Shown here: positions 8,053 to 17,406 of the stretch, piece by piece
Layout: each line of letters opens with the position of its first letter
How positions within the stretch are numbered: position 1 is the stretch's first letter
Assembly (NCBI RefSeq): GCF_009765275.1
Contig: NZ_VOPH01000001.1
Coordinates: forward strand, 806,001 to 870,000
DNA length: 64,000 bases
Direction of reading: 5' to 3'
From: Chachezhania sediminis
GTDB lineage: Bacteria; Pseudomonadota; Alphaproteobacteria; Rhodobacterales; Rhodobacteraceae
Notes under the pieces: generated by a model
Database searches by the model: none
Told to the model about the DNA's origin: nothing
Seen by the model: only the letters and a program-made list of their open reading frames with translations
Translations under genes and position numbers: made by a program

Positions 8053-8636
8053 GCGGTGCGCGCCCCCAGGTCGAAACTGCGCCCTGCGGCAAAGGCGCTG
8101 TTCACCAGGGTGATCGCGATCTGTTCCTGCCGGCCGTTGCTGCCGACATATTGCAGCGTGACCAGCGCGCCGTAATCGTCGGCCATCGCCCGCAGCACCC
8201 CGATCAGGACACGGCCGAAACCGGGAAGGCCCACGCCACAGCTCAGGCAATAGCAGCCGGCCGCGAATTCCCGCAGGTCCAGCGGCGGGATCTTCAGATC
8301 GGAAATCGCCAGGCGCGCGCGGTCCGGCAAATCGTCCAGCGAATGGAGGAAATCGACATAGGTTTCCCCGCTGAAGCGCAAGAGCCGGCGCAGACGCTGC
8401 ATTTCCGGATGGGAGACGAGGAAGGTCCCGATATCTTCCAGGATATCGTCCAGCGGGCGGTCGAGTTCCTGTCGCAGCACCTCCAGCACCTGCCCAAGGA
8501 TCGCGTCGTCATAGGTCAGCATGCCCTCGAACTCGACGAAGTCGAGGCCGGTCGCGCGCATCACCCTTTGCCAGCGGTCACGCCCGTAGGTCAGGCAGAC
8601 GAAGGACTGGACCGCCCTGTTGATCAGCCCGTGCAC
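8049..8636 (-). CDS. H-NOX family sensor lacking the proximal heme histidine
   Basis: A 195-residue protein with the H-NOX hallmarks: MHGLINRAV at the start, YGRDRW near residue 17, and an overall length typical of bacterial stand-alone H-NOX. In characterised members the proximal heme ligand is a His near position 102-105 in a segment like NLDALH. Here that segment reads SLDDLPDRA with Pro104. A cysteine cluster CYCLSCG (about 128-134) lies where zinc-binding H-NOX proteins carry cysteines, and the YxSxR-like motif is altered to QYVGSNGR. It may therefore sense redox or zinc rather than NO through heme. The start is GTG. The partner cyclase gene begins inside its stop codon. Confidence 0.85.
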   Translation of the reverse strand: MHGLINRAVQSFVCLTYGRDRWQRVMRATGLDFVEFEGMLTYDDAILGQVLEVLRQELDRPLDDILEDIGTFLVSHPEMQRLRRLLRFSGETYVDFLHSLDDLPDRARLAISDLKIPPLDLREFAAGCYCLSCGVGLPGFGRVLIGVLRAMADDYGALVTLQYVGSNGRQEQIAITLVNSAFAAGRSFDLGARTA

Positions 8637-8762
8637 GCAGGTTCTCCCGTTTCCGGCCGAAGTCTCGATACCCTCGTGCCCATGTGGGGCATGGCGGGTT
8701 AAGAAACGGCCAACAGATAAAATTGGCCGTGCTTTCGGGGCCGGAAACGAGTTCTGCCGCGG

Positions 8763-10565
8763 TCAGTGGTCGTTATGATCGCCTTCCATCATGTGAAGGA
8801 TCTTCTCCCCCATCTCCGGCGACAGACGCTGGAAGGGCAGGCCCGGATCTGTCGTGTCGGTGGGATCGGCCATGAAGACGATCTCGTTCCCCTTGATCGT
8901 GGCCAGGACGTCGACATCGGCCAGCGTCTCGGGATCGATGGCGGTCGGATCATCCGAAAGGACCACGAAATCGGCCACCTTGCCGGGCTCGATGGACCCC
9001 TTTCTGTCTTCCTCGTGGTGCTGCCAGGCCGGCCAAATCGTCATCGCCTTCAGCGCGGTCGGCACGTCGACCCGCTGATCCGGGCCCAGGATGTCGCCAG
9101 ACCGCGACCGGCGGGTGACCGTGGCGGACAGAACCCGCATGCTGTCCGGGAAAGCCACCGGCGCATCGTGGTGGGTGCCGAAGATCATGTCGCGTTCCCG
9201 CACCCAGCCGGTGGGCGAGATATTGTCGGCATTGACCGGCCCGACCGTGTGATCGCGGTGCCAGTCGCCCCAGTAGAAGGTGTGCATCGGAAACAGCGAC
9301 GGGAACACGCCCAGCGCCTTCATCGTGTCGACCTGGTCTTCGCGCAGGAACTGGCCGTGGATCAGCACGGGGCGCGTGTCGGCCGCGGTGCCGAACTTCG
9401 TCTCGGCCTCGGCGATGGCGCCCAGGAACATGTCGGATGCCCCTTCGCCATTGGAGTGGGTCAGGATCTGGATTCCGTTCTCGAACGCCCAGGACACCGC
9501 ATCGCGCACCTGGTCCATGTCGGCCGCGGCATAGCCCTTGTAGGCCGGCGGATAATCCCCGACCGGATCGTAATAGGGCCGGTCGCGCAACGCGGTGAAG
9601 CCCTGGGGCGATCCGTCGATGGTCAGCTTCGCGCCCCCCACCCGGAAACGGCCGACATAGTCGGGCGACACCTCGTCCAGGATCTGCTGACGGTCGACGA
9701 GCACGTCCGGATAGGCCACGACGTCGACGGGCAGCCCGCCTTCGGCGGCGACCTGTTTCAGGATGTTGACCACGCCGGGCGTCGCCCGACCTTCCTGGGC
9801 GGTGGTATAGCCAAACCGCGCCCAAAGCTGCGACCCGGCGCTGACGAAGGTCTTGTAGGCCTCGGGGTTCAGACCGCCCAGCAGCTTGCCCAGGGACAGG
9901 AAGAAGGCGTTTTCCTCCAGCACGCCATTGGGTTCGCCATCCTCGCCCTTGACGATGACACCGCCCGCGGGCGCCTCGGTTTCGGCGGTGATGCCCACCA
10001 CCTTCAGCGCCGCAGAGTTCAGGACGCCGAAATGGCCCGACTGGTGGACGATGACGATCGGCACTTCGGTCGAAACCGCATCCAGGTCGGCCCGGGTCGG
10101 CACCCGACCTTCTTCCAGCTGCGACTGGTCATAGCCGAAGCCCACGGCCAGGTTGACGGCCTTCACCGTCGCGGCATTGGCCGCCATCCAGTCGCGGAGC
10201 GTGTCCTGCAATGCGGGGATCGAGTGGACGGTGCCGTCGGGCGGTGCCAGCAGGTTGGCCGACAGCGCCTGCAGGCCGCCCATGACGACGTGGCCATGGC
10301 TGTCGACAAAGCCCGGGATCATGGTGCGTCCATTCAGGTCGAAGACGACGGTCCCCTGCCCCTTCAGCGCCTCCATTTCCTCCAGCGTGCCGACGGCCAG
10401 GATCAGACCGTCCTTGACGGCCACGGCCTCGGCCCGGGGCTGGGCATCGTTGACGGTCAGGATCGGGCCGCCGGAATAGATCGTGTCGGCCATCTCCTGC
10501 GCATGGGCGGGAAGGACGGCGGCAGCGCCCAGAAGCACGGCTATTGATCCGATCAGTCGTTGCAT
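8763..10565 (-). CDS. Exported amidohydrolase (YtcJ-like, amidohydrolase 3)
   Basis: A 600-residue metal-dependent hydrolase with a Sec signal peptide (MQRLIGSIAVLLGAAAVLPA, then HAQ), placing it in the periplasm. The amidohydrolase core begins ADTIYSGGPILTVND and holds the first metal-binding HxH in FVDSHGHVVMGG. Further conserved histidines are ILTHSNGEG and VLIHGQF, and the C-terminal layer reads SIEPGKVADFVVL. Members hydrolyse amide or ester bonds of diverse, mostly unknown substrates. The start is set at 10565, preceded by GGGAG. It is single-gene and divergent from the DJ-1/PfpI gene, sharing a 360-base intergenic region. Confidence 0.88.
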   Translation of the reverse strand: MQRLIGSIAVLLGAAAVLPAHAQEMADTIYSGGPILTVNDAQPRAEAVAVKDGLILAVGTLEEMEALKGQGTVVFDLNGRTMIPGFVDSHGHVVMGGLQALSANLLAPPDGTVHSIPALQDTLRDWMAANAATVKAVNLAVGFGYDQSQLEEGRVPTRADLDAVSTEVPIVIVHQSGHFGVLNSAALKVVGITAETEAPAGGVIVKGEDGEPNGVLEENAFFLSLGKLLGGLNPEAYKTFVSAGSQLWARFGYTTAQEGRATPGVVNILKQVAAEGGLPVDVVAYPDVLVDRQQILDEVSPDYVGRFRVGGAKLTIDGSPQGFTALRDRPYYDPVGDYPPAYKGYAAADMDQVRDAVSWAFENGIQILTHSNGEGASDMFLGAIAEAETKFGTAADTRPVLIHGQFLREDQVDTMKALGVFPSLFPMHTFYWGDWHRDHTVGPVNADNISPTGWVRERDMIFGTHHDAPVAFPDSMRVLSATVTRRSRSGDILGPDQRVDVPTALKAMTIWPAWQHHEEDRKGSIEPGKVADFVVLSDDPTAIDPETLADVDVLATIKGNEIVFMADPTDTTDPGLPFQRLSPEMGEKILHMMEGDHNDH

Positions 10566-10926
10566 GGCGGGACTCCCTGTAGTGTTTCTTCCGTCGAGCA
10601 TAGCAGCGACCGGGCACCGGCACATGATCATCTGCACCTCTTCCTGCAGGTGTTGCCAGGGGCCTGACCCCGACCCGCCCGACAGGCGGGCATCCGGTCG
10701 GCGTCCGGCCCCGGATGACGGGTGAAGGAACGGCGGGGCCGGCCGCCAGCCATGGGCACAGGCACGAGCACGAGCTCAGGCACAGGCACGGGCATCCGCC
10801 GGGACAGGTCGTGCGGGGCAGTGGACACGCGGGCCGGCCCGCTTTCCCGGCGCAAGGCCTGACCGCGCCCATTGCGGGCGGTCTGCACATCGCTAGAGTG
10901 CGGGCAACCAACCAGGGGGCTCATCG
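10566..10926. other. Divergent intergenic region with short GGCACA repeats
   Basis: This region separates the amidohydrolase and DJ-1/PfpI genes. It contains a low-complexity stretch at 10754-10795 in which GGCACAGGCACG occurs twice (10755-10766 and 10779-10790), together with related GAGCACGAGC units. Both promoters must lie here, but no convincing -35/-10 pair is seen. No gene is supported. Confidence 0.5.
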
Positions 10927-11622
10927 ATGAAATTCGGTCTGTTGCTGTTTCCGAACCTCACGCAGCTTGATCTGACGGGCCCGCTCGAGGTGTTCAGCCG
11001 GATGAACGGCGTCGAAACCGCGCTGATCTGGAAGACACTGGATCCCGTTTCGTCGGACCGCGGGATGCGCATCCTTCCTACCCACACGTTCGAGGAAGCC
11101 GGCAAGCTGGATCTCGTCTGCGTACCGGGCGGGCCTGGCCAGATCGAGTTGATGTCGGATCAGGAAACGCTGGACTACCTGCGCGGCGTGGCCCGGGACT
11201 GCAAATGGGTCACCTCCGTCTGCACGGGATCGCTGGTCCTTGGCGCGGCGGGGCTTCTGGACGGCTACCGGGCGACGTCGCACTGGTCTTCCATCGACCA
11301 GCTTGCCCTGTTCGGGGCCGATCCCGTTTTCGAACGCGTGGTCCGGGACCGGAACCGGATCACCGGTGCCGGCGTCACGTCAGGTATCGACTTCGCGCTG
11401 AACATTGCCGCCGACCTCTTTGGCGATGACGCCGCCCGGGCGATCCAGCTGCAGATCGAATACGACCCCAAGCCGCCGTTCAAGGACGGCTCGCCCCGCA
11501 GCGCGGATCCCGGGCTGGTGGCCGAGATTCGTGGGGACATCGCCCCATTCATCGACAGGCGGCGGCGGGCCTCGGAAGCGGCGGCAAAAGTCTTACGGTC
11601 ACGGGACACCCCCGCGTCCTGA
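10927..11622 (+). CDS. DJ-1/PfpI family protein (isonitrile hydratase-like)
   Basis: A 231-residue cytoplasmic protein of the class I glutamine-amidotransferase-like fold. The nucleophile elbow reads VTSVCTGSLVLG with Cys99, and the N-terminal acidic motif is LTQLDLTGPLEVF with Asp15. These two plus the following Thr match the residues used by isonitrile hydratases, while AraC-type regulators with this domain would need a C-terminal HTH that is absent here. The last 40 residues are charged and probably flexible. It is divergent from the exported amidohydrolase; no functional link is evident. Related enzymes could instead be protein deglycases, so the substrate is open. Confidence 0.8.
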   Translation: MKFGLLLFPNLTQLDLTGPLEVFSRMNGVETALIWKTLDPVSSDRGMRILPTHTFEEAGKLDLVCVPGGPGQIELMSDQETLDYLRGVARDCKWVTSVCTGSLVLGAAGLLDGYRATSHWSSIDQLALFGADPVFERVVRDRNRITGAGVTSGIDFALNIAADLFGDDAARAIQLQIEYDPKPPFKDGSPRSADPGLVAEIRGDIAPFIDRRRRASEAAAKVLRSRDTPAS

Positions 11623-11753
11623 CGCACAGGCAAAAGGAAAAGGCCGGCCCGAAGGAACAGATCCGTCACGGGCCGAACCGATGGCGCAGGGTCAGCGAAA
11701 CGATGGTTCAGGACCTTGCATCGGCCCCGAACCACCGCGTCCGCCACGCAGGA

Positions 11754-12866
11754 TCACGACCAGGGCGTGACCAGGTATTTCTCGCCCGTCCGCATCGCGC
11801 GATAGTCGGCCACAGCGTCCTTGGTCAGCATCTCGTCCAGGTTGACGCGCGTCTTGTAGTGGCTGGCGAAGGTGGTCGTCAGGCTGTCCAGCACGCGCTT
11901 GCGCATCCGGCCGACGGTTTCGGCCCCGGCCGCCTGCAGGAACGGGAACAGCAGCCAGCCCGACAGGGTCCAGCCAAAGCCATAGCTGGGCGATAGCGTC
12001 GTCAGGCCGGTGTCGAGGCGGCCATAGATGAACATCCGCTTGGGCTGGGTCGAGCCATAGCGCGAATATTCGGTCATCCGGCCGACCGCGACCTGTTCCA
12101 TCGCCTTGAAGGCCGTGTCGACCGACTTGCCGCCGCCGATCGGGTCGAAGCCGTAGAAGGCGCCGGTGTCGTCGATGGCGGCCGTCAGTTGCGCCATGAA
12201 GTCGTCGGCGGACGAATTGACGACATGGGTCGAGCCGATGCCCTTCAGCAGGTCGGCCTGGGCGTCCTTGCGGACGATGTTGACCAGGCCCAGCCCGTCC
12301 TCGTTGCAGATCCGGGTCAGCATCTGGCCCAGGTTCGATGCGCCCACCGTGTGCAGGATCGCGCCCTGCCCGTCCATCTTGGCATTCTCGGCAAAGCCCA
12401 GCGCGGTCATCGGGTTGACGAAGCCGCTGGCGCCATCCTCGGCCGTGTGATCGCCCAGGGGCAGACACATGGAGGCATCGGCAATACAGTACTGGCTGTA
12501 GGCATTGCCCGGCACACAGGATACGCGCTGGCCCATCAGGGCCTTGGCCTTGTCGCTGTCGCCGACGGCAACGACGGTGCCCGCGCCTTCGTTCCCCGCC
12601 GGCAGCTTCAGCCCGTGACGCGCTTTCGAACCGGTATTGAACGGCTCGGGCACCTTGGCCACGAACTTGCCGGGCGAATACTCGGCATTGTCGATATCGG
12701 CCGCGCCGACCAGAATGGCCAGGTCCGACGGATTGATGGGCGCCGCTTCCATCTTCACCAGGACCTGATTGCCGGTCGGATCGGGAAAGGTCACATCCTC
12801 GATCGCGACGGTCAGCGTGCCGTCCGCATCCAGTGTCGTGAACAATTGCTTGCCGGTGGTGGCCAT
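11754..12866 (-). CDS. Zinc-type alcohol dehydrogenase-like (MDR) oxidoreductase
   Basis: A 370-residue medium-chain dehydrogenase/reductase. The GroES-like N-terminus reads PTGNQVLVKMEAAPINPSD, as in quinone and enoyl reductases, without a clear Cys/His zinc set. The nucleotide domain has a degenerate glycine motif (HTVGASNLGQML) and an adenine/ribose region at LGLVNIVRKDAQ. It is probably an NAD(P)H-dependent reductase in the cytoplasm with unknown substrate. The start at 12866 follows GGAG. It is divergent from the carotenoid oxygenase gene across 519 bases. An apolar segment (GFGWTLSGWLLFPFLQAAG) near the C-terminus is unusual and may contact membrane lipids or a hydrophobic substrate. 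Confidence 0.85.
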   Translation of the reverse strand: MATTGKQLFTTLDADGTLTVAIEDVTFPDPTGNQVLVKMEAAPINPSDLAILVGAADIDNAEYSPGKFVAKVPEPFNTGSKARHGLKLPAGNEGAGTVVAVGDSDKAKALMGQRVSCVPGNAYSQYCIADASMCLPLGDHTAEDGASGFVNPMTALGFAENAKMDGQGAILHTVGASNLGQMLTRICNEDGLGLVNIVRKDAQADLLKGIGSTHVVNSSADDFMAQLTAAIDDTGAFYGFDPIGGGKSVDTAFKAMEQVAVGRMTEYSRYGSTQPKRMFIYGRLDTGLTTLSPSYGFGWTLSGWLLFPFLQAAGAETVGRMRKRVLDSLTTTFASHYKTRVNLDEMLTKDAVADYRAMRTGEKYLVTPWS

Positions 12867-13385
12867 GATGGGATCTCCAAGTTTGCGTTTCGCGATGCAG
12901 GGTACCGTCGGGCCACCGGGTCGACCCCGGGCACCCCTTGGCCAAATCACTGTCGCGCCGACGTTAGCGCTGACGGTGCCTGGGGCGCAGGGATAGCGCC
13001 GTCCGTTCGACTTGCAAAGGCTGCCCTGTCGTGACGTTCCGGCCAGACCGAATTTTCCGGGACAGCCCGACAGCCGGGGCAAGACCGCGATCTGGCCGCA
13101 AGCGGCCCGAAGACCGCCCTCTGCTGCATCCGCTGCCCGACGTCCGATGGCCCCCGCCGCCATGACATGCGGATCCGGATCCGCCCCTGCGGCCGCCGAC
13201 AACGAATGTCCTGGTCGCAGGCCGGGGCCGCAGCCGGAAACGCAATCAGGTGGTCTGCCCCAGACAGGACGTTGACCCACGCCAGTTTTCCCGCAATCCT
13301 TGCCCAAAGTTTGTTCATCGCAGCGTTCCCCCCTTCCGGCGATGGCCGTCGGGCCGGTCGGAACCGAGATTAGGGAATTTTGCAG
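12867..13385. other. Divergent intergenic region, no gene supported
   Basis: These 519 bases lie between the divergently transcribed dehydrogenase and carotenoid oxygenase genes. Reading frames on both strands are open for up to about 120 codons but are Arg/Pro-rich, as expected from GC-rich non-coding DNA. No riboswitch, repeat or terminator was recognised. Promoters for both genes are presumed here. Confidence 0.5.
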
Positions 13386-14801
13386 ATGACCCGGACCCGC
13401 ATTACGGAAACCATCGCCTGGCAGTCGGACAACCCGCACCTGACGGGGAACTTTGCCCCCATCGGGTCCGAGATCGACGCCGGCCCCCTTCAGGTAATCG
13501 AGGGTCGCGTCCCCGAGGACCTGGCCGGCGCCTATGTCCGTAACGGCCCCAATCCGCGGTACGAGCCCGCATCGTACAATTACCCGCTGGAAGGGGACGG
13601 CATGCTGCATGCGCTCCGCTTCGAGGGCGGCAAGGCCTTTTACAGCAACCGCTATGTCCGCACCAGCGGGTTCGAGGTCGAGAACCGTGCCGGGCGCCGG
13701 GTCTATGGCGGGGTGATGGCGCCGCAGCCGGTCGATCCGGCGCTGCTGGGTCCGCACGACGATCCGGAAAACCCGTTCAAGATGTCGGCCTTCATCGGCG
13801 TGCAGCACCATGGCGGCCACCTCCTGGCGACGGGCGAAGGCGAACCGGCATGGGACATCGGACCAGACCTGGAAACGCGGGGCCCCTGGACTGCGGGAAC
13901 CGATACGCCGCTGATCATGGGGGCCCACAACCGGGTCCACCCGGTGACTGGCGATCTGTTCGCGCTGACCTATGACCTGGAATCCCCCACCGTGACGATG
14001 CACCATGTCGGACGCGACGGGCAGCTGCGGCGCAGTTTCGACATCGGCCTGGCCGCACCCAGCATGATCCACGATTTCGTGCTGACCGAACGCTACCTCG
14101 TCCTGCTGATCGGACCGGTCGTGTTCGATATGGAGTCGATGATGTCCGGCGGATCCTTCATCCAGTGGCGGCCCGAGATCGGCACCCGCATCGCCGTGAT
14201 GCCGTTGGACGGCGGCGACGTCCGCTGGTTCGAGGCCGAGCCCTTCTTCGTCTTCCACTTCGCAAACGGTTTCGAACGCGGGGAAGAGATCGTGGTCGAC
14301 TATGTCCGGCACCAGAAGCTGTATGTCGGCTATGGCGAACGCAACACCGAACCGCCGACACCGCGGCGGCTGGTACTGGACCTTGGCACGGGCCGCGTCA
14401 CCCAGCAGACTTGGTTCGACCGAGTGGCCGAATTCCCGCGGATCGACGACCGTCGCAATGCGCTGCCGACCCGCTATGTCTACGCGCCGACGCTGACGCC
14501 TGCGCTTACCGGCGGCAACGGCGCCTCGGGCACGTTCAACTGCCTGCTGCGGATCGACACCGAAACCGGCGACATCCTGCCCCACGATTTCGGCAACCAC
14601 ATCGCAGGCGAGGCCGTCTTCATTCCCCGCGGAGAGGGTGAGACGGAAGGCTGGCTTGCCACCTATCTCTACGATCCGGAAACAGAGACGAGCGATTTCG
14701 TCCTGCTGGACGCCGACGGTTTCGGAAGCGATCCGGTCGTCCGTCTGCGCCTGCCCCAGCGCGTGCCCCAGGGCCTGCACGGCACCTGGGTCCCCGCCTA
14801 G
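13386..14801 (+). CDS. Carotenoid cleavage oxygenase (RPE65/NinaB family)
   Basis: A 471-residue seven-bladed beta-propeller enzyme that would cleave a double bond of a carotenoid or a related stilbene/lignin-type substrate. The family start GRVPEDLAGAYVRNGPNPRY is followed by YPLEGDGMLHALRF. Four Fe(II)-binding histidines can be placed in GAHNRVHPVTG, MIHDFVLTERY, FHFANGFERG and the C-terminal GLHGTWVP. The enzyme is cytosolic or peripheral; no signal peptide is present. The ATG at 13386 is preferred over an upstream TTG. No carotenoid biosynthesis genes are nearby, so the substrate cannot be deduced. It is convergent with the MttB-type gene. Confidence 0.92.
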   Translation: MTRTRITETIAWQSDNPHLTGNFAPIGSEIDAGPLQVIEGRVPEDLAGAYVRNGPNPRYEPASYNYPLEGDGMLHALRFEGGKAFYSNRYVRTSGFEVENRAGRRVYGGVMAPQPVDPALLGPHDDPENPFKMSAFIGVQHHGGHLLATGEGEPAWDIGPDLETRGPWTAGTDTPLIMGAHNRVHPVTGDLFALTYDLESPTVTMHHVGRDGQLRRSFDIGLAAPSMIHDFVLTERYLVLLIGPVVFDMESMMSGGSFIQWRPEIGTRIAVMPLDGGDVRWFEAEPFFVFHFANGFERGEEIVVDYVRHQKLYVGYGERNTEPPTPRRLVLDLGTGRVTQQTWFDRVAEFPRIDDRRNALPTRYVYAPTLTPALTGGNGASGTFNCLLRIDTETGDILPHDFGNHIAGEAVFIPRGEGETEGWLATYLYDPETETSDFVLLDADGFGSDPVVRLRLPQRVPQGLHGTWVPA

Positions 14802-15020
14802 GGCCCGGGTCCGCGTCAGAACGAGTGCCGACGGCAGCAGGCCTTGAGTATCGGCCATCCCGGGCCCGGTGCGGACCCCGATGACGGACGCGCGGACCGC
14901 GCCAGCCTTGCCCGGAGCTACCGCCCCATTTGCCGGACCCGGCCGGATGGCCCGCGACACAAGAACCCCCACCAGCCATGCCGGGCCGGCGGGGCAAGTC
15001 TTGCGGCACGTACCCCAGGA

Positions 15021-16589
15021 TCAGAAGTCGGTCGGAGCGCCGCCTTCGGCCTTGCGACGGGCGACGAAGTCCTGCAGCTCGTCCCGGATCGCGATGTCCA
15101 GTTCCGGCGCCTCGAACCCGTCGACAATGGCGCGGAACAGGTGGTAGGCGCGCTCCGCCGTCCACACTCCCCCGGCCGCCTGCCAGCCTTCGAAGTTCTT
15201 CCAGTCGCTGAGGAAAGGCTGGTAGAACGCCGTCGTATAGCGGTCCTGGGTGTGCTGCGTGCCGAAGAAGTGGCCGTTCTGGCCCACTTCGGCGATGGTC
15301 GACAGCGCCAGTTCGTCCGTGCCCGTGGCAAAGACCTCGGGCTCCATGTAGCGCTGGATCTGCTGCAGGATCTCGCAGTCCATGATGAACTTCTCGGGGC
15401 TGGCGATCAGCCCACCTTCCAGCCAGCCGGCGGCGTGGTAGACCATGTTGGTCCCCGACTGGACGGCCGACCACAACGAATTCGACGTCTCCCACATTGC
15501 CTGACCGTCCGGCACGTTGGCGGCACAGGCCCCCGAGGCGCGCAGCGGCAGCTTGTAGAAGCGCGCCATCTGACCGGTCATCTGGGTCGCGCGCATGTAT
15601 TCGGGCGTGCCGAAGGCCGGGGCGCCGGTCTTCATGTCGACATTCGACGTGAATGTGCCGAAGACGCAGGGCGTGCCCGGGCGCACGTACTGGAACAGCG
15701 CGATGGCCGACAGGCCTTCCGCCAGCGACTGCGCCACGGCGCCCGCCATGGTCACCGGCGCCATGGCACCGGCCAGCGTGAAGGGGCTGACCACCACGGC
15801 CTGCCCGCGCCGCGCCAGACGCAGGCAGCCGTCGATCATCGGCTGGTCGTGTTTCAGGGGCGAGGTCGAATTGATGTTGGTGTACATCCGGGGCGTGGCC
15901 TCGAACTCTTCCTCCGTCCAGCCGCCCGAGATGCGCACCATCTCCATCACGTCCTCGACCCGTTCCTTGCCCAGCGAATAGGCATGCAGGACCTTGTCGC
16001 CGATAGTGACCTTGTCGAAGAGCACGTCCAGGTGCCGGACCGAAGGGTGGATGTCGACCGGTTCGACCGGATAGCCCCCCGCAAAGTGGATGCAGTTGAA
16101 GAACTGCGTCAGCTTCAGCAGGTCCTGACAGTGCTGCCGCGTGCCCGGCACCTTGCGGTTCAGCGACATGTCCCAGTAGTTCGGGGGCGAGGAGACGTTG
16201 CCGAACAGCATCGTCCTGCCGCCGATGGTCAGCTTGTGATCGGGATTGCGCGGGGTGATCGTGAAGGTTTCCGGCGCGTGGGCCAGCATCTCCATCACCC
16301 ATTCGCGGCCCATGCGGACCACTTCGCCCTCGACGCTGCACCCGGCCTCGCGGAACAGCTGCAGCGCCTCCTCGTTCAGGAAGGCCACGCCGATTTCTTC
16401 CAGGATCCGCATCGCGGCGTCGTGTATGGCCAGCACGCCCTCTTCGGGCATCGGCTCGATCGGGCGGTCGATGTTCTCGATCAGGCGCCAGGGCATCTGT
16501 TCGATGATCTCGGTCCCGCGCCGTGCCCGGCGCCCCGCACGACCGCCGCCGCGTCCCTTCCGAAGAACCGGATCTGCACCGTCTGCCAT
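15021..16589 (-). CDS. MttB-family (trimethylamine/glycine betaine) corrinoid methyltransferase, non-pyrrolysine
   Basis: A 522-residue TIM-barrel methyltransferase of the trimethylamine methyltransferase family. Landmarks are MRILEEIGVAFLNEEALQLF, the FGNVSSPPNYWDM region and the C-terminal VWTAERAYHLFRAIVDGFEAP. True archaeal MttB reads through an amber codon as pyrrolysine; here the gene is open without any internal UAG, so it belongs to the non-Pyl branch whose members demethylate glycine betaine and other quaternary amines. It would transfer a methyl group to a corrinoid protein, such as the one encoded at 44.1-44.8 kb. The Arg/Gly-rich N-terminus is an extension. AAAGGAGG precedes the start. 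It is single-gene here. Confidence 0.9.
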   Translation of the reverse strand: MADGADPVLRKGRGGGRAGRRARRGTEIIEQMPWRLIENIDRPIEPMPEEGVLAIHDAAMRILEEIGVAFLNEEALQLFREAGCSVEGEVVRMGREWVMEMLAHAPETFTITPRNPDHKLTIGGRTMLFGNVSSPPNYWDMSLNRKVPGTRQHCQDLLKLTQFFNCIHFAGGYPVEPVDIHPSVRHLDVLFDKVTIGDKVLHAYSLGKERVEDVMEMVRISGGWTEEEFEATPRMYTNINSTSPLKHDQPMIDGCLRLARRGQAVVVSPFTLAGAMAPVTMAGAVAQSLAEGLSAIALFQYVRPGTPCVFGTFTSNVDMKTGAPAFGTPEYMRATQMTGQMARFYKLPLRASGACAANVPDGQAMWETSNSLWSAVQSGTNMVYHAAGWLEGGLIASPEKFIMDCEILQQIQRYMEPEVFATGTDELALSTIAEVGQNGHFFGTQHTQDRYTTAFYQPFLSDWKNFEGWQAAGGVWTAERAYHLFRAIVDGFEAPELDIAIRDELQDFVARRKAEGGAPTDF

Positions 16590-16704
16590 GCTGGCCTCCT
16601 TTGTCTGACCTGATCGACAAGGCCAGAGAGCGGGCCGGCAATCCGCCCCGATAGCGACAGTCCCTGTCGTATTTCAGCGCGGAGACCTGGGAAATTTCCG
16701 GGTG

Positions 16705-17394
16705 TCAGGCGTCCAGCCAGGCCGGAAGGTGACCGATGTCGGGCAGGACGGCATCCGCGAAGGGGGCCAGTTCCTCGGTCGGGGCCATGCCGGTCAGGAC
16801 GCCCAGGACTCCCATGCCGGCCGCCCGGCCGGCGATCAGGTCATGGGTACTGTCGCCCACCATGACGGCCCGTTCCGGAGCGACGCCCACGGCCCGGCAG
16901 AAGGCCAGCAATGGGTCCGGTGCGGGCTTGGCACCGTGACCGCTGTCGGCGCCCGCAACGAAATGGAACCGGTCCAGCACGCCCGCTGCCTGCAGCTGGG
17001 AAAGGGCCGAAAGTTCGGCGTCGTTGGTCATGACGCCCAGTTTCAGGCCTCGCGCCGCCAGCAGGTCCAGGAATTCGGCCAGGGGGACAGCGGGGGCCAG
17101 CGGCGCCTCGGCCGCGCGCTCAGCCAGGTAGAGGTCTACCTCGTCCAGGGTCATGTGCGGCAGTCCCGCCTGCAGCAGGGCCGCCACCTCGCGGTTGGTA
17201 CCGGCGATGACCGGGCTGTCCGCGGTGAAGGCCGCCGTCGCCAGGTCGAAGCGTACACGCGCAGCCAGGTCGCGTTTCAGCGCGATGTCGCCCTGCGACA
17301 GGTCCTGAAGCACGCGCGCGGCCCAGGCATTCCAGGTCGCCCCGAAATCAAACAGCGTCCCGTCCTTGTCGAAGAGAATCGCCTCGACCGTCAT
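16705..17394 (-). CDS. HAD-superfamily phosphatase (phosphoglycolate phosphatase-like)
   Basis: A 229-residue haloacid dehalogenase-type hydrolase. Motif I is LFDKDGTLFDFG with the nucleophile and acid Asp pair, motif II is GVMTNDAE, motif III Lys lies in HGAKPAPDP, and motif IV is VMVGDSTHDLIAG. The all-helical cap between motifs I and II is typical of the phosphoglycolate phosphatase (Gph) subgroup, but specificity cannot be read from sequence. The gene follows the DUF3572 gene on the same strand with 12 bases between, so the two may be co-transcribed. It could serve as a metabolite-repair phosphatase. Confidence 0.88.
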   Translation of the reverse strand: MTVEAILFDKDGTLFDFGATWNAWAARVLQDLSQGDIALKRDLAARVRFDLATAAFTADSPVIAGTNREVAALLQAGLPHMTLDEVDLYLAERAAEAPLAPAVPLAEFLDLLAARGLKLGVMTNDAELSALSQLQAAGVLDRFHFVAGADSGHGAKPAPDPLLAFCRAVGVAPERAVMVGDSTHDLIAGRAAGMGVLGVLTGMAPTEELAPFADAVLPDIGHLPAWLDA

Positions 17395-17406
17395 GGCCTG
17401 CCCCTT

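Noticed and set aside
12947-13318. Possible 123-codon gene on the minus strand in the dehydrogenase/carotenoid oxygenase gap
   Set aside because: Arg/Ala/Pro-rich composition, no Shine-Dalgarno, no recognisable family; it looks like random open GC-rich sequence.
12867-14972. Minus-strand extension of the dehydrogenase frame across the carotenoid oxygenase gene (over 1000 codons in all)
   Set aside because: The part upstream of 12866 is antisense to a gene with all four iron-binding histidine regions; GGAG and the MDR N-terminus fix the start at 12866.
15021-16589. Pyrrolysine-type MttB
   Set aside because: The gene is open without any internal UAG, so no pyrrolysine is encoded; it belongs to the non-Pyl branch.
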